Of a stretch of 45,415 bases of DNA, positions 24,610 to 33,368 are shown in pieces. Origin of the DNA: a virus; IMG/VR virus record IMGVR_UViG_3300048588_000447, positions 1-45,415 of that record, one strand, 5' to 3'. Both the position numbers and the translations under genes were made by a program. A model generated the notes under the pieces. The model was not told the origin of the DNA. It saw only the letters and a list, made by a program, of their open reading frames with translations, and searched no databases. The stretch's first letter is position 1. Each line of letters starts with the position of its first letter.

Positions 24610-25085
24610 TGGCGGTTGTGTTCGCGCCGGGTGCGCCGGTTGACTTGTCGCCCAACGCTGTGGCGCCGCTCGCGCTCTGGGCTGAACCGCTGCAGCGGCG
24701 CGGCTGGTTCGAAGACGGCGGCCGCGGGCCTCTGGGCTTCGATTGCTACGGGCTTGCGTACTGGGTGCAGGCATTCGTCGGCAGGCCGGTGCGCTCCTAT
24801 GAGGAGCACTATCGCGACCTCGACATTCGCCGCACCGGCCAGGTCAGCGCCCTCTTTCACGCCGAAGCCGAAGCTTGGCGCAATGTTGCTGCCGGCGGCG
24901 TCGGTGACGTGCTGGTGCTCGGCAGCGGCGACCGCGCCCATCATGTCGGCGTGTTGTGCGGCGCCGGCTCGCTTCTACACGCCAGCGCTCACGCTGGTCT
25001 TCGCATCGATCAAATCGAAGGACGCCGCGCGGTTAGCCGCGTTGCTGACTTGAAGGTGTTTGCCTGTGTCGCGCCAAATCGCTGA
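24609..25085 (+). CDS. NlpC/P60-type tail peptidoglycan hydrolase (lambda K-like)
   Basis: 158 residues. The NlpC/P60 catalytic residues are visible: Cys in GFDCYGLAYWV, His in RAHHVGVLCGAG, and a third polar residue in LLHASAHAG. Before the cysteine is GRGPLGF, the usual approach loop. As part of the tail tip it would cut peptide crosslinks of the cell wall during DNA entry. It is the only recognisable cell-wall hydrolase in the window. Its 3' end overlaps the start of the J-like gene. Confidence 0.85.
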   Translation: MAVVFAPGAPVDLSPNAVAPLALWAEPLQRRGWFEDGGRGPLGFDCYGLAYWVQAFVGRPVRSYEEHYRDLDIRRTGQVSALFHAEAEAWRNVAAGGVGDVLVLGSGDRAHHVGVLCGAGSLLHASAHAGLRIDQIEGRRAVSRVADLKVFACVAPNR

Positions 25086-28000
25086 TCCTGCCGAAGGCAG
25101 TCTCGCGCTGCCTTTCGAGGCGCCGCGCGGGTTCAAGCATCCGCCAGGGGCGACGCTGCAAGAGATCGTCGACGCGCTAGTCGACAGCGGCCAGCTCGAC
25201 GCTGCATGGCTGCCGCGGCTGAAAGTCTACATCGACGACGCGAGCTTCGATCGTTCGATCTGGTCGAAGGTGCGCCCGCGCGAAGGTCGCATCGTCGCGC
25301 TGCGAGCGCAGCCCGGCATCATTCCGGGCTTGACCGCCTTCCTGGTCGATATGGCAATCAACGTCGCCATCAGCGCCGGCATTTCGATGCTGACGCAAGC
25401 CTTCGTGGGCGGCGGCCCGCAGATGCCCGGCTTCGAGCAGATCGCCGACATCGAGGCGTCACGCAATGAGATCGCGCGCTGGCGCAAAGTGCCGGCGGTG
25501 CTTGGGCAGTTCCGCTGCTTCCCGCCGCACGCCGCCAAACACTACACGCAAGGCATCGACGAAAAGGTCGTCTTGCGAATGCTGCTCTGCTGGGGGCTCG
25601 GACCGATCGCCCTCGCGAACTTGAAGATCGGCGACACGCCGATCGAAAAGTTCTCCGGCGTGAAGCTGCAGCACAAGCTGACCCCAGACGATCCTTGGCC
25701 GACGATTTTCAGCAGCTCCCCGGATGAAGACCCCGGCCCGGGCCGCATCGTGTTCGATGACGGCTGGGTGGAGCGCACGACGACCAGCGATCAGTGCGAC
25801 CTGCTGCAGCTCGAATTCGGCTTCCCGGACGGGCTCATCTTCTATTCGGGCGACGGCTCGCTGAAAACCTTCGGCGTCGATTTCCGCATTCGCTATCGCG
25901 AAACCGGAACCAGCCAATGGCTCGACTTCGTCACCGGCGCGCCAGCGACGGAGGGCCACCTCTACGAGCTCGACGGCTACAAGAAGCAAAAGCCGTTTCG
26001 GATGAACTTCGAAAAGGCGGTGGCGCGCGGCCGCTACGACGTCGCCTACAAGCGGGTCAGCCCCGACGATCCTGGCCCCAAGGGCATGAACGCGATGCAG
26101 TGGCTGATGCTGCGCAGCTTCACGTTCGCGGCTCCGGTCACGAACAACCATCTGGCCGCCACCGCCATCGAAATCGAAGCCAGCGACCAGCTCGACGGCA
26201 TGATCGATCTCATCAACGGCGAAGCGCATCGGATCGCGCCGCGCTGGGACGATGTCGAAGAAGAATTCGGCGCTGCGGGCCCGACGTCGAACCCGGCCGA
26301 GCTGACGCGCTGGATCGCATGCGGGCCGGGCGCACCGAATCCGCGCGACCCCGAAACCGAGATCAACACTGAGAAGTTCGGTGCGTGGGCTGCGCTCTGC
26401 CACGAGCGCGGGTGGCGCTGCGACATGGAGCTGCGCGCCGGCGCCGGGCAAGACGAGATCATGCGTCAGGTCGCGCAATGCGGCCGCGCCACGCTGGTCA
26501 CGCGCGAAGGCAAGCTTGAGCCCGTCATCGACGATGTGAAGCCGGCGACGCGGCAAGTCTTCACCGCGAAGAATGCGTGGGGCTTCCGTAGCCAACGCCG
26601 CTACGCCGCAGAGTCCCACGCTGTTCGCTGCACGTTCAACAACGCCGAGAAGGATTATCAGCCCGACGAAATGTTGGTGTTCTATCCCGGCTACGACGCC
26701 AACAATGCTGACCCCGGCCGCTTCGTCGCGCTGAAGACCGGGGGCAAGGTCTACCCGAACGAAGTGCGCGAAGCCGCACTTCGCTACATCGCCGAAGATC
26801 TGATCCGCGTCGAAGACTACGTCTGGAGCTGCGATTGGGAGAGCTTGGTTTGCGGCAAGGGTGACCGCGTCGGGCTTGCGCATTTCGCCATCGCAGTCGG
26901 CCGGCAACCGGCGCGCATCCATGCCGTCACTCTCGATGAAGCCGAAGAGAATGTTGTCGCGCTGACACTCGACGAGGCCGTGACGCAAACCGAAGGCGAC
27001 ACCTACGGAATCGCTTGGCGGCAAGTCGCTGATGAAGAGATCACCCGCACAATTCTGCCGCTCACCAACATGGAGAACGGCCGGGGCAAAGTGGTGACGC
27101 TCGCGACGCCCCGCGCCGTCGCCATTGCGCCTAAGCCCGGTGACCTCGTCGTCTTCGGTGATGCAGGCATCGAGACACTGGATGCGACGATCTCTCAGAT
27201 TCCGCGGCGCACGTCGGAGCTTGAAGGCGAGATCCACGCGGTCCCTTATGACCCCGGCCTTTTCAATGGCGACATCGAGGGCCTAACCGAGTTCGACGAC
27301 GACACCAGCTACGACGACGACACGCTGAACATCCAGGATCTCGGCGGCTTTCAGTCGGCAGTTTCGGGTGAAGCGTTTCCACCACCGCCGAAACCGCAGA
27401 TCATCAACACGCTCGCGAACGCCAGCGGCATCTTCGTCGATTACACCTTCCCCGCCAAAGATGCCTGGCGCGTCAACAAGGTGGAGCTGTATCAGCGCCG
27501 CGACGACGACGAAGGCTTGTTCGAGCTGGTGCGGCCCCTTCCGGGTGATGCACGGCTTGCGGCCTTCCCTGCTGGACAGCTGGGCCTCGGCTATTTGCTG
27601 AAGCTGGTCGCAATCGATGCGCGCGGACGGCGCACCGAAAGCGACATCATCGAAATTGTCAGCCAGGCCGCGCAGCTCCCGTTCTCGGGCTATCTCACGA
27701 AGGCAGCCGCTGTTGTCTCCACCGCGGCTGATGGCACCGGCGGCGATTACAGCACCGCTGGCGGCGTCTTTCGCATTCAGGTCGGCGATGCAGTCATCGA
27801 TCCGATCGTCGATGATGAAGGCGCGGCAGCGGCGAACTTCGCCGTCATCAGCGCGACGCCAGGCCTTTCGGTCTCGATCGATGCCGAAGGCGTCTACACG
27901 ATCGGCGGGCTGACGCTCGATAGCGGCCAGGCCGTGCTGCGCGCGGTGCGCAATGGCGTCGCGCTCGATCGCACCTACGCGATCTCAAAGAACAAGGCGT

Positions 28001-28809
28001 CAGCGCCGGTTGAGCCAGAGACGCCGCCATCGGGGTTCAGCGCCACGATCACGCTGACGTCGACAACGGGGGGCGTCAATCTTCGGAGCCTTGCCGACGC
28101 CGCGGGCTATACCGGCTTCTCCGACGCGCACATCACGTTCGTTGTTCCGAACGGCGTCAGCATTGTCGGCGCAGCAGGCGCGCCCAATGGCGGCAACGCG
28201 ATCGACACCGGCGTTTGGCCGACTGAGCTTTACGACATCGATCTCACGCTGGAGATCGCCAGCGGCGGCAAGGTGCTGGGCGGCGGCGGCGCAGGTGGCG
28301 TCGGCGTCCCCTATAATCACGGCGCGCCCGGCGGCCGTGGCGGCGACGCCGTTTATCTACGCGCGCCGCTCGCAATCGAGAATAACGGCATCCTGAAGGG
28401 CGGTGGCGGTGGCGGTGGGGGTGGCGGTGGAGCGCGTGGACGCCCGCCAATCGGCAGCGGCGATCTTAATGCTGGCGGCGGTGGCGGCGGCGGCGGTCAA
28501 CCCAATGGGCCCGGCGGCGCCGGCGCCGATGTCAACGGCACCGATGGAAATGCCGGCGCTGCGGCGAGCGAGCTGTCGCCCGGGGCTGGCGGCGCGCGCG
28601 TCAGCAACACGGTCTATTCGCAAGCCGGCAAGGGCGGCGATGGCGGCGTCTTCGGCGCGCCAGGCAATGCCGGCGAGAACGCGATCTTGGGCAGCAAGAA
28701 CAAGTGGAATGGCGGCGCCGGTGGCACGCCAGGCGGCGCAGCTGTGCGCGCCAACGACAATGACGCCCCGCTGACCGGCGGCGGCGAGATCGTCGGCGAA
28801 GTCGTTTAA
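25066..28809 (+). CDS. Central tail hub / host specificity protein J-like, with glycine-rich C-terminus
   Basis: 1247 residues from GTG 25066 (GAAGG nine bases upstream; a TTG at 25060 is too close to it). N-terminal membrane-like segment (FLVDMAINVAISAGISML), then hub domains with PGFEQIADIEASRNEIARWR, RKVPAVLGQFRCFPPHAAK and DQLDGMIDLINGEAHRIAPR, typical of J-like proteins. FN3/Ig-like repeats follow (about 760-1000). The last ~180 residues are packed with short glycine runs (GGGGGGGGGARG, GGGGGGGGQPNG), a composition like polyglycine-II sandwich adhesins. It forms the tail-tip trimer that contacts the receptor and signals DNA release. Confidence 0.9.
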   Translation: MSRQIADPAEGSLALPFEAPRGFKHPPGATLQEIVDALVDSGQLDAAWLPRLKVYIDDASFDRSIWSKVRPREGRIVALRAQPGIIPGLTAFLVDMAINVAISAGISMLTQAFVGGGPQMPGFEQIADIEASRNEIARWRKVPAVLGQFRCFPPHAAKHYTQGIDEKVVLRMLLCWGLGPIALANLKIGDTPIEKFSGVKLQHKLTPDDPWPTIFSSSPDEDPGPGRIVFDDGWVERTTTSDQCDLLQLEFGFPDGLIFYSGDGSLKTFGVDFRIRYRETGTSQWLDFVTGAPATEGHLYELDGYKKQKPFRMNFEKAVARGRYDVAYKRVSPDDPGPKGMNAMQWLMLRSFTFAAPVTNNHLAATAIEIEASDQLDGMIDLINGEAHRIAPRWDDVEEEFGAAGPTSNPAELTRWIACGPGAPNPRDPETEINTEKFGAWAALCHERGWRCDMELRAGAGQDEIMRQVAQCGRATLVTREGKLEPVIDDVKPATRQVFTAKNAWGFRSQRRYAAESHAVRCTFNNAEKDYQPDEMLVFYPGYDANNADPGRFVALKTGGKVYPNEVREAALRYIAEDLIRVEDYVWSCDWESLVCGKGDRVGLAHFAIAVGRQPARIHAVTLDEAEENVVALTLDEAVTQTEGDTYGIAWRQVADEEITRTILPLTNMENGRGKVVTLATPRAVAIAPKPGDLVVFGDAGIETLDATISQIPRRTSELEGEIHAVPYDPGLFNGDIEGLTEFDDDTSYDDDTLNIQDLGGFQSAVSGEAFPPPPKPQIINTLANASGIFVDYTFPAKDAWRVNKVELYQRRDDDEGLFELVRPLPGDARLAAFPAGQLGLGYLLKLVAIDARGRRTESDIIEIVSQAAQLPFSGYLTKAAAVVSTAADGTGGDYSTAGGVFRIQVGDAVIDPIVDDEGAAAANFAVISATPGLSVSIDAEGVYTIGGLTLDSGQAVLRAVRNGVALDRTYAISKNKASAPVEPETPPSGFSATITLTSTTGGVNLRSLADAAGYTGFSDAHITFVVPNGVSIVGAAGAPNGGNAIDTGVWPTELYDIDLTLEIASGGKVLGGGGAGGVGVPYNHGAPGGRGGDAVYLRAPLAIENNGILKGGGGGGGGGGGARGRPPIGSGDLNAGGGGGGGGQPNGPGGAGADVNGTDGNAGAAASELSPGAGGARVSNTVYSQAGKGGDGGVFGAPGNAGENAILGSKNKWNGGAGGTPGGAAVRANDNDAPLTGGGEIVGEVV

Positions 28810-28829
28810 AAACGAGGGATCAGCCAAAC

Positions 28830-30944
28830 ATGGGAATCGTGAAGAACGTGGGCGCGCTAGCGTTCCGCGATTACATCACCGATGGCGTTCCGAGCTCCGG
28901 CAAGAAGAAGGTCAGCAAGGCCGATGTGCGCCGGGCATTCGGCTTGGTCGAGAAGTTTGCGCAGATCAATGCGGTCTCGATCACGACGACGGCGCAACCC
29001 GCTTCGCCTGCCGATGGCGCCGTCTACATTCTGCCGAGCGGCAAGAGCGGCGCGCAATGGGCGTCGTTCGCGGTGGGCGCGCTGGCGCTTTACGAAACCG
29101 GGCTCGGCTGGACCGAAGTCACGCCGATCGAAGGCTGGCAGGCCTTCGTCGCCGATACGCAGCGGCGTTACGAATGGAAGGCCGGCGCCTGGTCATGGAC
29201 TGACCCGCTCGCCTCAACGGCGGTTGACACCGACTCCACCTTCGCCGCCGACAGCGACGCCAAGGTGCCGTCGCAAAAAGCGGTCAAGACTGCACTCGCT
29301 GAAAAAGCCCCGCTGGAATCGCCGGCCCTAACCGGCACACCCACTGCCCCGACCGCTGATGTCGAAACCGACGACGATCAGATTGCGTCAACCGCGTTCG
29401 TGCATCTTGCCGCCGCTTTGGCTGCCACCGCTGCGATCGACGCGATCGTCGCCGGTGCGCCGGCCGCGCTCGATACGTTCGCTGAGTTCGCCGCCGCCAT
29501 CAACGATGACGAAGATTACGCAGCAACGATCACGTCGGCGCTCGCTGCAAAGGCCCCGCTGGCAAGCCCAAACTTCACGGGCAATCCGGCAGCGCCGACG
29601 CCATCGATGCTCGACAACGACACGAGCATCGCCACGACGGCCTACGTGCAGGGTCTGCTGAAAGACCTCTTTGCATCGACACCAGAGTTTCACGGCGCAG
29701 TCGGTGACGGCACGACCGACGACAAGGTCGCGCTCACGAACTGGATCAATGCCGTCATGGCGTCGCCTTCACGCCGCGGCTTCGCGGGCTTCAAGGTTTA
29801 CGCCACCAGCGGCGCCCTTCCGAAGATCAATGTCCCCGGCGTGCGCCTGATCGGGTCTGGCCCATCCGCATCACACAACATCGGCACGATCGGCCAAGGC
29901 ACGCAGATCAAGGCGATCACCAACACGGGCTTCGTCATCCTCGAGGTCGCGCCGGACAGCGGCGCCAGCTCGCAATGGCTCGACGGCATCGCGATCGATG
30001 GCTTCGCATTCGACTGCAACTCGCGCGCCACCAAGGGCCTCGTCACGAAGTCGCTGCGCCGCTGCGTGCTGCGCGTCGCTTGCTTCGAAGCCACGACGGT
30101 TGGTTGGGAGATCGGGTGCGTCGCCACGCTAGGCGAAGGCAACAGCTTCACCCGAAACTTCATTCAGTACGTCGGGCGCCAGCAATCCAACAACGCGCCC
30201 AGCATGACGCTCGACGGCGATGCGAATGGCAACGTCTGCTTCAACGTCTTCGAAGGCGTCGATATCATCCATCACGATGCAATCGGCATCATCGAGATCA
30301 ACGCCGACAACAACCTCTGGCTTGATGTCCGCATCAGCCACACCGGCTCTGGCTCCGCGTCGTACGCCATCGAATGGCGCGGTGGGGCCGACGCAACGCA
30401 CTCCTGCCGCGCCGAACGCTTCGTTCAGTTCAGCTCGACAAAGCCGGGCATCGCGCGCGGAACGTCGAGTTATACCGTCGCAGCCAAAGGCATCTACATC
30501 GACAACCTGGATGTCGAAAACAACACGCCTATCCCCCACGAAGAAGCGGGCGCCACGATCATCCACCCCGAATGGCGCACGATGGGAACGACGGGCCAAG
30601 GCGCTTCGCCGACCGTTGTGTCGCAATCCGGCACGCTCACGTCGGCAACCGTGACGGTGCGCTGGCGTCGTCTGCGCAATCGCATCGAAATCCAGGGCAC
30701 CTACAGCGTCACCACGAACGGCACCGGCGCCGGCGCGATCCTTGTCTCGCTGCCGTGGAATAGCCACGCGCAGAACTACGCGGTGGCGAACTTCAAAGAG
30801 CTGAGCGTCGTCGGCAAGTCAGGCGCCGGCGTCATCAACGCAAGCGCCTCAACCGTGAACTTCCAGTTTGCGGATGGCGGCTACCCGGGCGGCGACGGCT
30901 ACAACGTCCGCTTCTCCGGCGATTACCGGCCGGTGGCGGCGTAA
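28830..30944 (+). CDS. Tail fibre/tailspike with DUF2793-like start and pectate-lyase-like body
   Basis: 704 residues. Residues ~45-125 resemble DUF2793 (GAQWASFAVGALALYETG, TPIEGWQAFVADTQRRYEW). Two side-tail-fibre type collar repeats follow: LESPALTGTPTAPTADVETD with IASTAFV, and LASPNFTGNPAAPTPSMLDN with IATTAYV. At about residue 286, FHGAVGDGTTDDKVAL marks the start of a right-handed beta-helix like pectate-lyase tailspikes. The C-terminal ~100 residues are a separate beta-rich tip. Likely function is adhesion, possibly with polysaccharide cleavage. Confidence 0.85.
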   Translation: MGIVKNVGALAFRDYITDGVPSSGKKKVSKADVRRAFGLVEKFAQINAVSITTTAQPASPADGAVYILPSGKSGAQWASFAVGALALYETGLGWTEVTPIEGWQAFVADTQRRYEWKAGAWSWTDPLASTAVDTDSTFAADSDAKVPSQKAVKTALAEKAPLESPALTGTPTAPTADVETDDDQIASTAFVHLAAALAATAAIDAIVAGAPAALDTFAEFAAAINDDEDYAATITSALAAKAPLASPNFTGNPAAPTPSMLDNDTSIATTAYVQGLLKDLFASTPEFHGAVGDGTTDDKVALTNWINAVMASPSRRGFAGFKVYATSGALPKINVPGVRLIGSGPSASHNIGTIGQGTQIKAITNTGFVILEVAPDSGASSQWLDGIAIDGFAFDCNSRATKGLVTKSLRRCVLRVACFEATTVGWEIGCVATLGEGNSFTRNFIQYVGRQQSNNAPSMTLDGDANGNVCFNVFEGVDIIHHDAIGIIEINADNNLWLDVRISHTGSGSASYAIEWRGGADATHSCRAERFVQFSSTKPGIARGTSSYTVAAKGIYIDNLDVENNTPIPHEEAGATIIHPEWRTMGTTGQGASPTVVSQSGTLTSATVTVRWRRLRNRIEIQGTYSVTTNGTGAGAILVSLPWNSHAQNYAVANFKELSVVGKSGAGVINASASTVNFQFADGGYPGGDGYNVRFSGDYRPVAA

Positions 30945-30947
30945 GCG

Positions 30948-31211
30948 ATGACGTTCGACGAAGTCTTCACTGACACGCCGATCGGCGCGCTGCTTCAGGT
31001 TAGCGATGGGCGGCCGTCACCGCCGCCCAAAGCTGTGCAGCGCGTGCGTGAATGGCGCTCGCACAATTTCAGCGGGCCTCTGCTCGAAAAGATCGAAGCG
31101 ACTGAGACCGCACCACGCCGGATGAAAATCCGCGCGATCGATGAGCCCGGCCTCGTCGTCGAATACGTCGTCGCCGAAGGCATCGGCCACACCTTCACGC
31201 CGCTCGACTGA
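30948..31211 (+). CDS. Small hypothetical protein (87 aa) after the fibre
   Basis: Starts four bases after the fibre stop. Beta-rich with a proline cluster (GRPSPPPKAVQRVREW) and MKIRAIDEPGLVVEYVVAEG. Genes of this size right after a fibre are often fibre-assembly or tip-accessory proteins; no family recognised. Confidence 0.65.
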   Translation: MTFDEVFTDTPIGALLQVSDGRPSPPPKAVQRVREWRSHNFSGPLLEKIEATETAPRRMKIRAIDEPGLVVEYVVAEGIGHTFTPLD

Positions 31212-31264
31212 TCAGCGGCCTTCCAACTCTGAACTACCCCCGCAACCTAAGGAGAAACGGGAAC

Positions 31265-31729
31265 ATGAAGAAGGTAATTGTACTTGCAGCGGCGATGGCG
31301 CTGCTGCCGGCGCTCGCTTACGCGCAAGACATCACGCTCATTCCGGCGGACCAGGTGCAGGCCGCGGCTGACTATCTGCCGGCGGCGATCGGCGCCGCGA
31401 TCATGGCGCTGCTCGCGCGCTTCGTCGGCCCGTTCGTTTGGGTGCTGAAGGTCGCGCGCGTCGATCAGATCGTCATCGCCAACATCAAGGGCGTCATCGA
31501 CGAATTCCTGGACAACAACCCGAGCATCCGAGCGAACGGCATCACGGTGAGCATCAAGAACGCCATGATTGCGGAAGTCGCGAACCGCGTCATCGCCGTT
31601 GCGCCGGGCTGGCTCATCGGCTTCATGGGCGGCCCCGATGGCGTTCGTCAGAAGATCCGCAACCGCTTGCCGGATGCGCTGAAGGATGTTGCTGCATACA
31701 TCCCGCTGCCGGCGACCGCGACGCAGTAA
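31265..31729 (+). CDS. Membrane/exported protein, holin candidate
   Basis: 154 residues from ATG 31265 with AAGGAG at 31250-31255. The N-terminus is a classic signal sequence (MKKVIVLAAAMALLPALAYA, then Q) with a likely signal-peptidase cut after ALAYA. A hydrophobic segment (YLPAAIGAAIMALLARFVGP, about 39-58) and a second (VIAVAPGWLIGFMGG) follow, with a basic C-terminus. A signal plus membrane segments at the end of the late region makes it a candidate holin or pinholin. No lysozyme is adjacent, so this is inference. A strong terminator follows it. Confidence 0.75.
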   Translation: MKKVIVLAAAMALLPALAYAQDITLIPADQVQAAADYLPAAIGAAIMALLARFVGPFVWVLKVARVDQIVIANIKGVIDEFLDNNPSIRANGITVSIKNAMIAEVANRVIAVAPGWLIGFMGGPDGVRQKIRNRLPDALKDVAAYIPLPATATQ

Positions 31730-31762
31730 GCCGCGCTAACACCAACCTGAACTGATCCGATT

Positions 31763-31803
31763 GAGGCGCGTCCGGCTAACCCCGGCGCGCCTCAGTCGTT
31801 TTT
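31763..31803 (+). terminator. Intrinsic terminator
   Basis: Arms GAGGCGCG (31763-31770) and CGCGCCTC (31786-31793) form an 8-bp stem, with a possible inner CCGG/CCGG pairing, followed by a run of five T (31799-31803). This is the clearest rho-independent terminator in the window. Confidence 0.8.
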
Positions 31804-31844
31804 ACAGCGACGCAAACGCGTCTCGTAAGCTGGGGGCGCAGCCG

Positions 31845-32135
31845 TTGTTCACCTTCGATCACTTCTGGGCGTTGCTTCTGTCGATCGCATCGTTCGTGCT
31901 GGGCCTTCTTCACTGGAGCCACCGCCGTGAAATGGACGCCATGAAGAAAGACGTCGAGGACGCCAAGCGTGACGCCGCGACAGGCGCCACCAATCTCGCC
32001 AAGCATCAACTCTACGCAGCCGAAACGTACCCGCGCAAAGCCGATGTCGAGCGCGCGATGGAGAGGTCCGAGGAACGCATCATGAAGCGCCTCGACGAAC
32101 TCTCGCAAGAAATCCGCGACGCCAACGCAAACTGA
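31845..32135 (+). CDS. Small membrane-anchored coiled-coil protein (96 aa)
   Basis: TTG 31845 with a GGGGG site about nine bases before it; starting at the 31761 GTG/ATG-type codon would include terminator sequence. One N-terminal membrane helix (FDHFWALLLSIASFVLGLLH) is followed by a charged coiled-coil (DAMKKDVEDAKRDAATGA; RADVERAMERSEERIMKRL-like). One helix plus periplasmic coiled-coil is the layout of Rz-type i-spanins and of DUF2730-like phage proteins. A spanin role is possible; no o-spanin lipobox was found. Confidence 0.65.
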   Translation: MFTFDHFWALLLSIASFVLGLLHWSHRREMDAMKKDVEDAKRDAATGATNLAKHQLYAAETYPRKADVERAMERSEERIMKRLDELSQEIRDANAN

Positions 32136-32150
32136 GGACGCCGACGCTGA

Positions 32151-32519
32151 ATGACACCCGAACAAAACACTGCCCCCGATGCGGCCCCGGCTTCGCGCTC
32201 ATGGTTCGCCCGCGGGCTCGCCTTTCTCTCCGCCCTAGTGCTGGGAACGCGCTCTGGTGCGCCAGCTGCGGAGGAAAGTGGGACATCGACGACGACGGAG
32301 ACACCGACGCCGCCGATGATCCCTTCACCAGCGCCAGAACAGGAGACAACGATGGCGACTAAACCGAAGAGCAAGGTCAGCTCGAAACGTGTGGCGGCGA
32401 TCGCGGGCGCGATCCTCGCCGGCAAACCCTATTCGGAGGCCGACGCCAAAGCGCTCGCGGCGTCCGTGGTTGCGCAGTCGGAGAAGCCGGCGGCGAAGGC
32501 CAAGAAACGCGGCTCCTAA
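32151..32519 (+). CDS. Small basic-tailed protein (122 aa), possible internal start at 32352
   Basis: From ATG 32151 the N-terminal half has a short hydrophobic stretch (WFARGLAFLSALVLG) and a Thr/Pro-rich linker. A second in-frame ATG at 32352 has a strong AGGAGA site, and from it runs a compact 55-residue unit (MATKPKSKVSSKRVAAIAGA... ending KKRGS) that looks like a small basic phage protein found on its own elsewhere. The shorter product may be the main one, or both may be made. Function unknown. Confidence 0.6.
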   Translation: MTPEQNTAPDAAPASRSWFARGLAFLSALVLGTRSGAPAAEESGTSTTTETPTPPMIPSPAPEQETTMATKPKSKVSSKRVAAIAGAILAGKPYSEADAKALAASVVAQSEKPAAKAKKRGS

Positions 32520-32555
32520 ACCCGGAGCCCACCGAACCCTGCGCGCGAGGCGCCC

Positions 32556-32598
32556 GCCGGTGTGAGGCGCGCGTAGGCCCCTCCTACCTCACACCGGC
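32556..32598 (+). repeat. 12-bp perfect inverted repeat upstream of 32629 gene
   Basis: GCCGGTGTGAGG (32556-32567) is exactly complementary to CCTCACACCGGC (32587-32598), with a 19-base loop, lying 30 bases before the next start. There is no T-run, so it is more likely a leader structure, operator or RNA-stability element than a terminator. Confidence 0.65.
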
Positions 32599-32628
32599 AA
32601 CCAATCTCCCAACCGGAGGAATATCAGC

Positions 32629-33030
32629 ATGAGTATGGAACGACTGAAGAGCGAGGTCGGCCAAGCGGTCGACTCTATGAGCCGCGCGGCAATCAAGATC
32701 GGCGAGCAGAACGCGGCGCAAGCCGACCTGCAGTCGAAGCTCGACGAAGCGAAGGCGCAACTGACGGCCGCGCAAGATCAGCTTGCGTCAGGTGGTGACG
32801 CCGCTGGCGCGCTCGACGAGCTCGCCACCAGCCTGGACGGCGCGCAAACCGCGCTCGACAACGCCATGATTGCGTCACAGGGCGCGCAGACCGCGTTGGA
32901 AGCAGGCGCCAACGCCGGCGAAGCCGCGACTGAGACGGCTGCTGCTGTCGAAGAGGCGCCGGCGGCTGATGCGCCACAGGCCGATGCTCCGGCCGATACG
33001 GCACCGGTCGAAGAGCCGCCGCAGGGCTAA
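32629..33030 (+). CDS. Coiled-coil protein with Ala/Glu/Pro-rich tail (133 aa)
   Basis: ATG 32629 with CCGGAGGAA upstream. Residues 1-65 predict a coiled-coil (LKSEVGQAVDSMSRAAIKIG, LQSKLDEAKAQLTAAQDQLA). The rest is low-complexity Ala/Glu/Pro. No signal peptide. Last gene of the plus-strand late block. No family recognised. Confidence 0.75.
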   Translation: MSMERLKSEVGQAVDSMSRAAIKIGEQNAAQADLQSKLDEAKAQLTAAQDQLASGGDAAGALDELATSLDGAQTALDNAMIASQGAQTALEAGANAGEAATETAAAVEEAPAADAPQADAPADTAPVEEPPQG

Positions 33031-33054
33031 TCCTGCGACGGGGCACGCGGGGAA

Positions 33055-33092
33055 GAGAAGGGGCGGCGCGCGAGCGTCGCCCTTTCTCGTTT
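33055..33092 (+). terminator. Terminator-like hairpin at the end of the late block
   Basis: GAGAAGGGGCGGCG (33055-33068) pairs with CGTCGCCCTTTCTC (33075-33088) with G-U pairs at two positions and a six-base loop, followed by GTTTCT. It lies between convergent transcripts and may serve both directions. Confidence 0.6.
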
Positions 33093-33144
33093 CTCCGACA
33101 CAGCACATCCACCGCCACCAGATGAGGGCCCCGCAGCGGGAGGG

Positions 33145-33360
33145 TTAGTCCGTCGGCATCACTCGCGCCAACCGCAGCGCGATCTCGCGCATCACGGCGC
33201 GCCGGATAAACTCGCTGCGGCTTTCTCCCGGCCGCAATGCCTGCGCCATCATCGCCATCGAAGCCTTATCCAGTCTGAGCGCGACTGGAGGCCCGCGCTT
33301 GGCGTCGTGACGGCGTGCAGCGGCGATGTAGGCGGGAGATTTCTGCTTTGTGGCTGACAT
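33145..33360 (-). CDS. Ribbon-helix-helix DNA-binding protein
   Basis: 71 residues. The pattern PVALRLDKASMAMMAQALRP, then GESRSEFIRRAVMREIALRL is a CopG/Arc-type ribbon-helix-helix: one basic beta-strand then two helices. Such proteins bind DNA as dimers and often act as phage regulators or excisionase-like factors. No Shine-Dalgarno is visible before ATG 33360; a promoter-like sequence ends only eight bases upstream, so the message may be leaderless. It lies between the late block and the attachment site. Confidence 0.8.
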   Translation of the reverse strand: MSATKQKSPAYIAAARRHDAKRGPPVALRLDKASMAMMAQALRPGESRSEFIRRAVMREIALRLARVMPTD

Positions 33361-33368
33361 CGGTTTAC

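Noticed and set aside
25459-27237. 592-codon minus-strand frame opposite the J-like gene
   Set aside because: Composition is that of an antisense reading of high-GC codons and no motif is visible; the plus-strand hub protein is certain.
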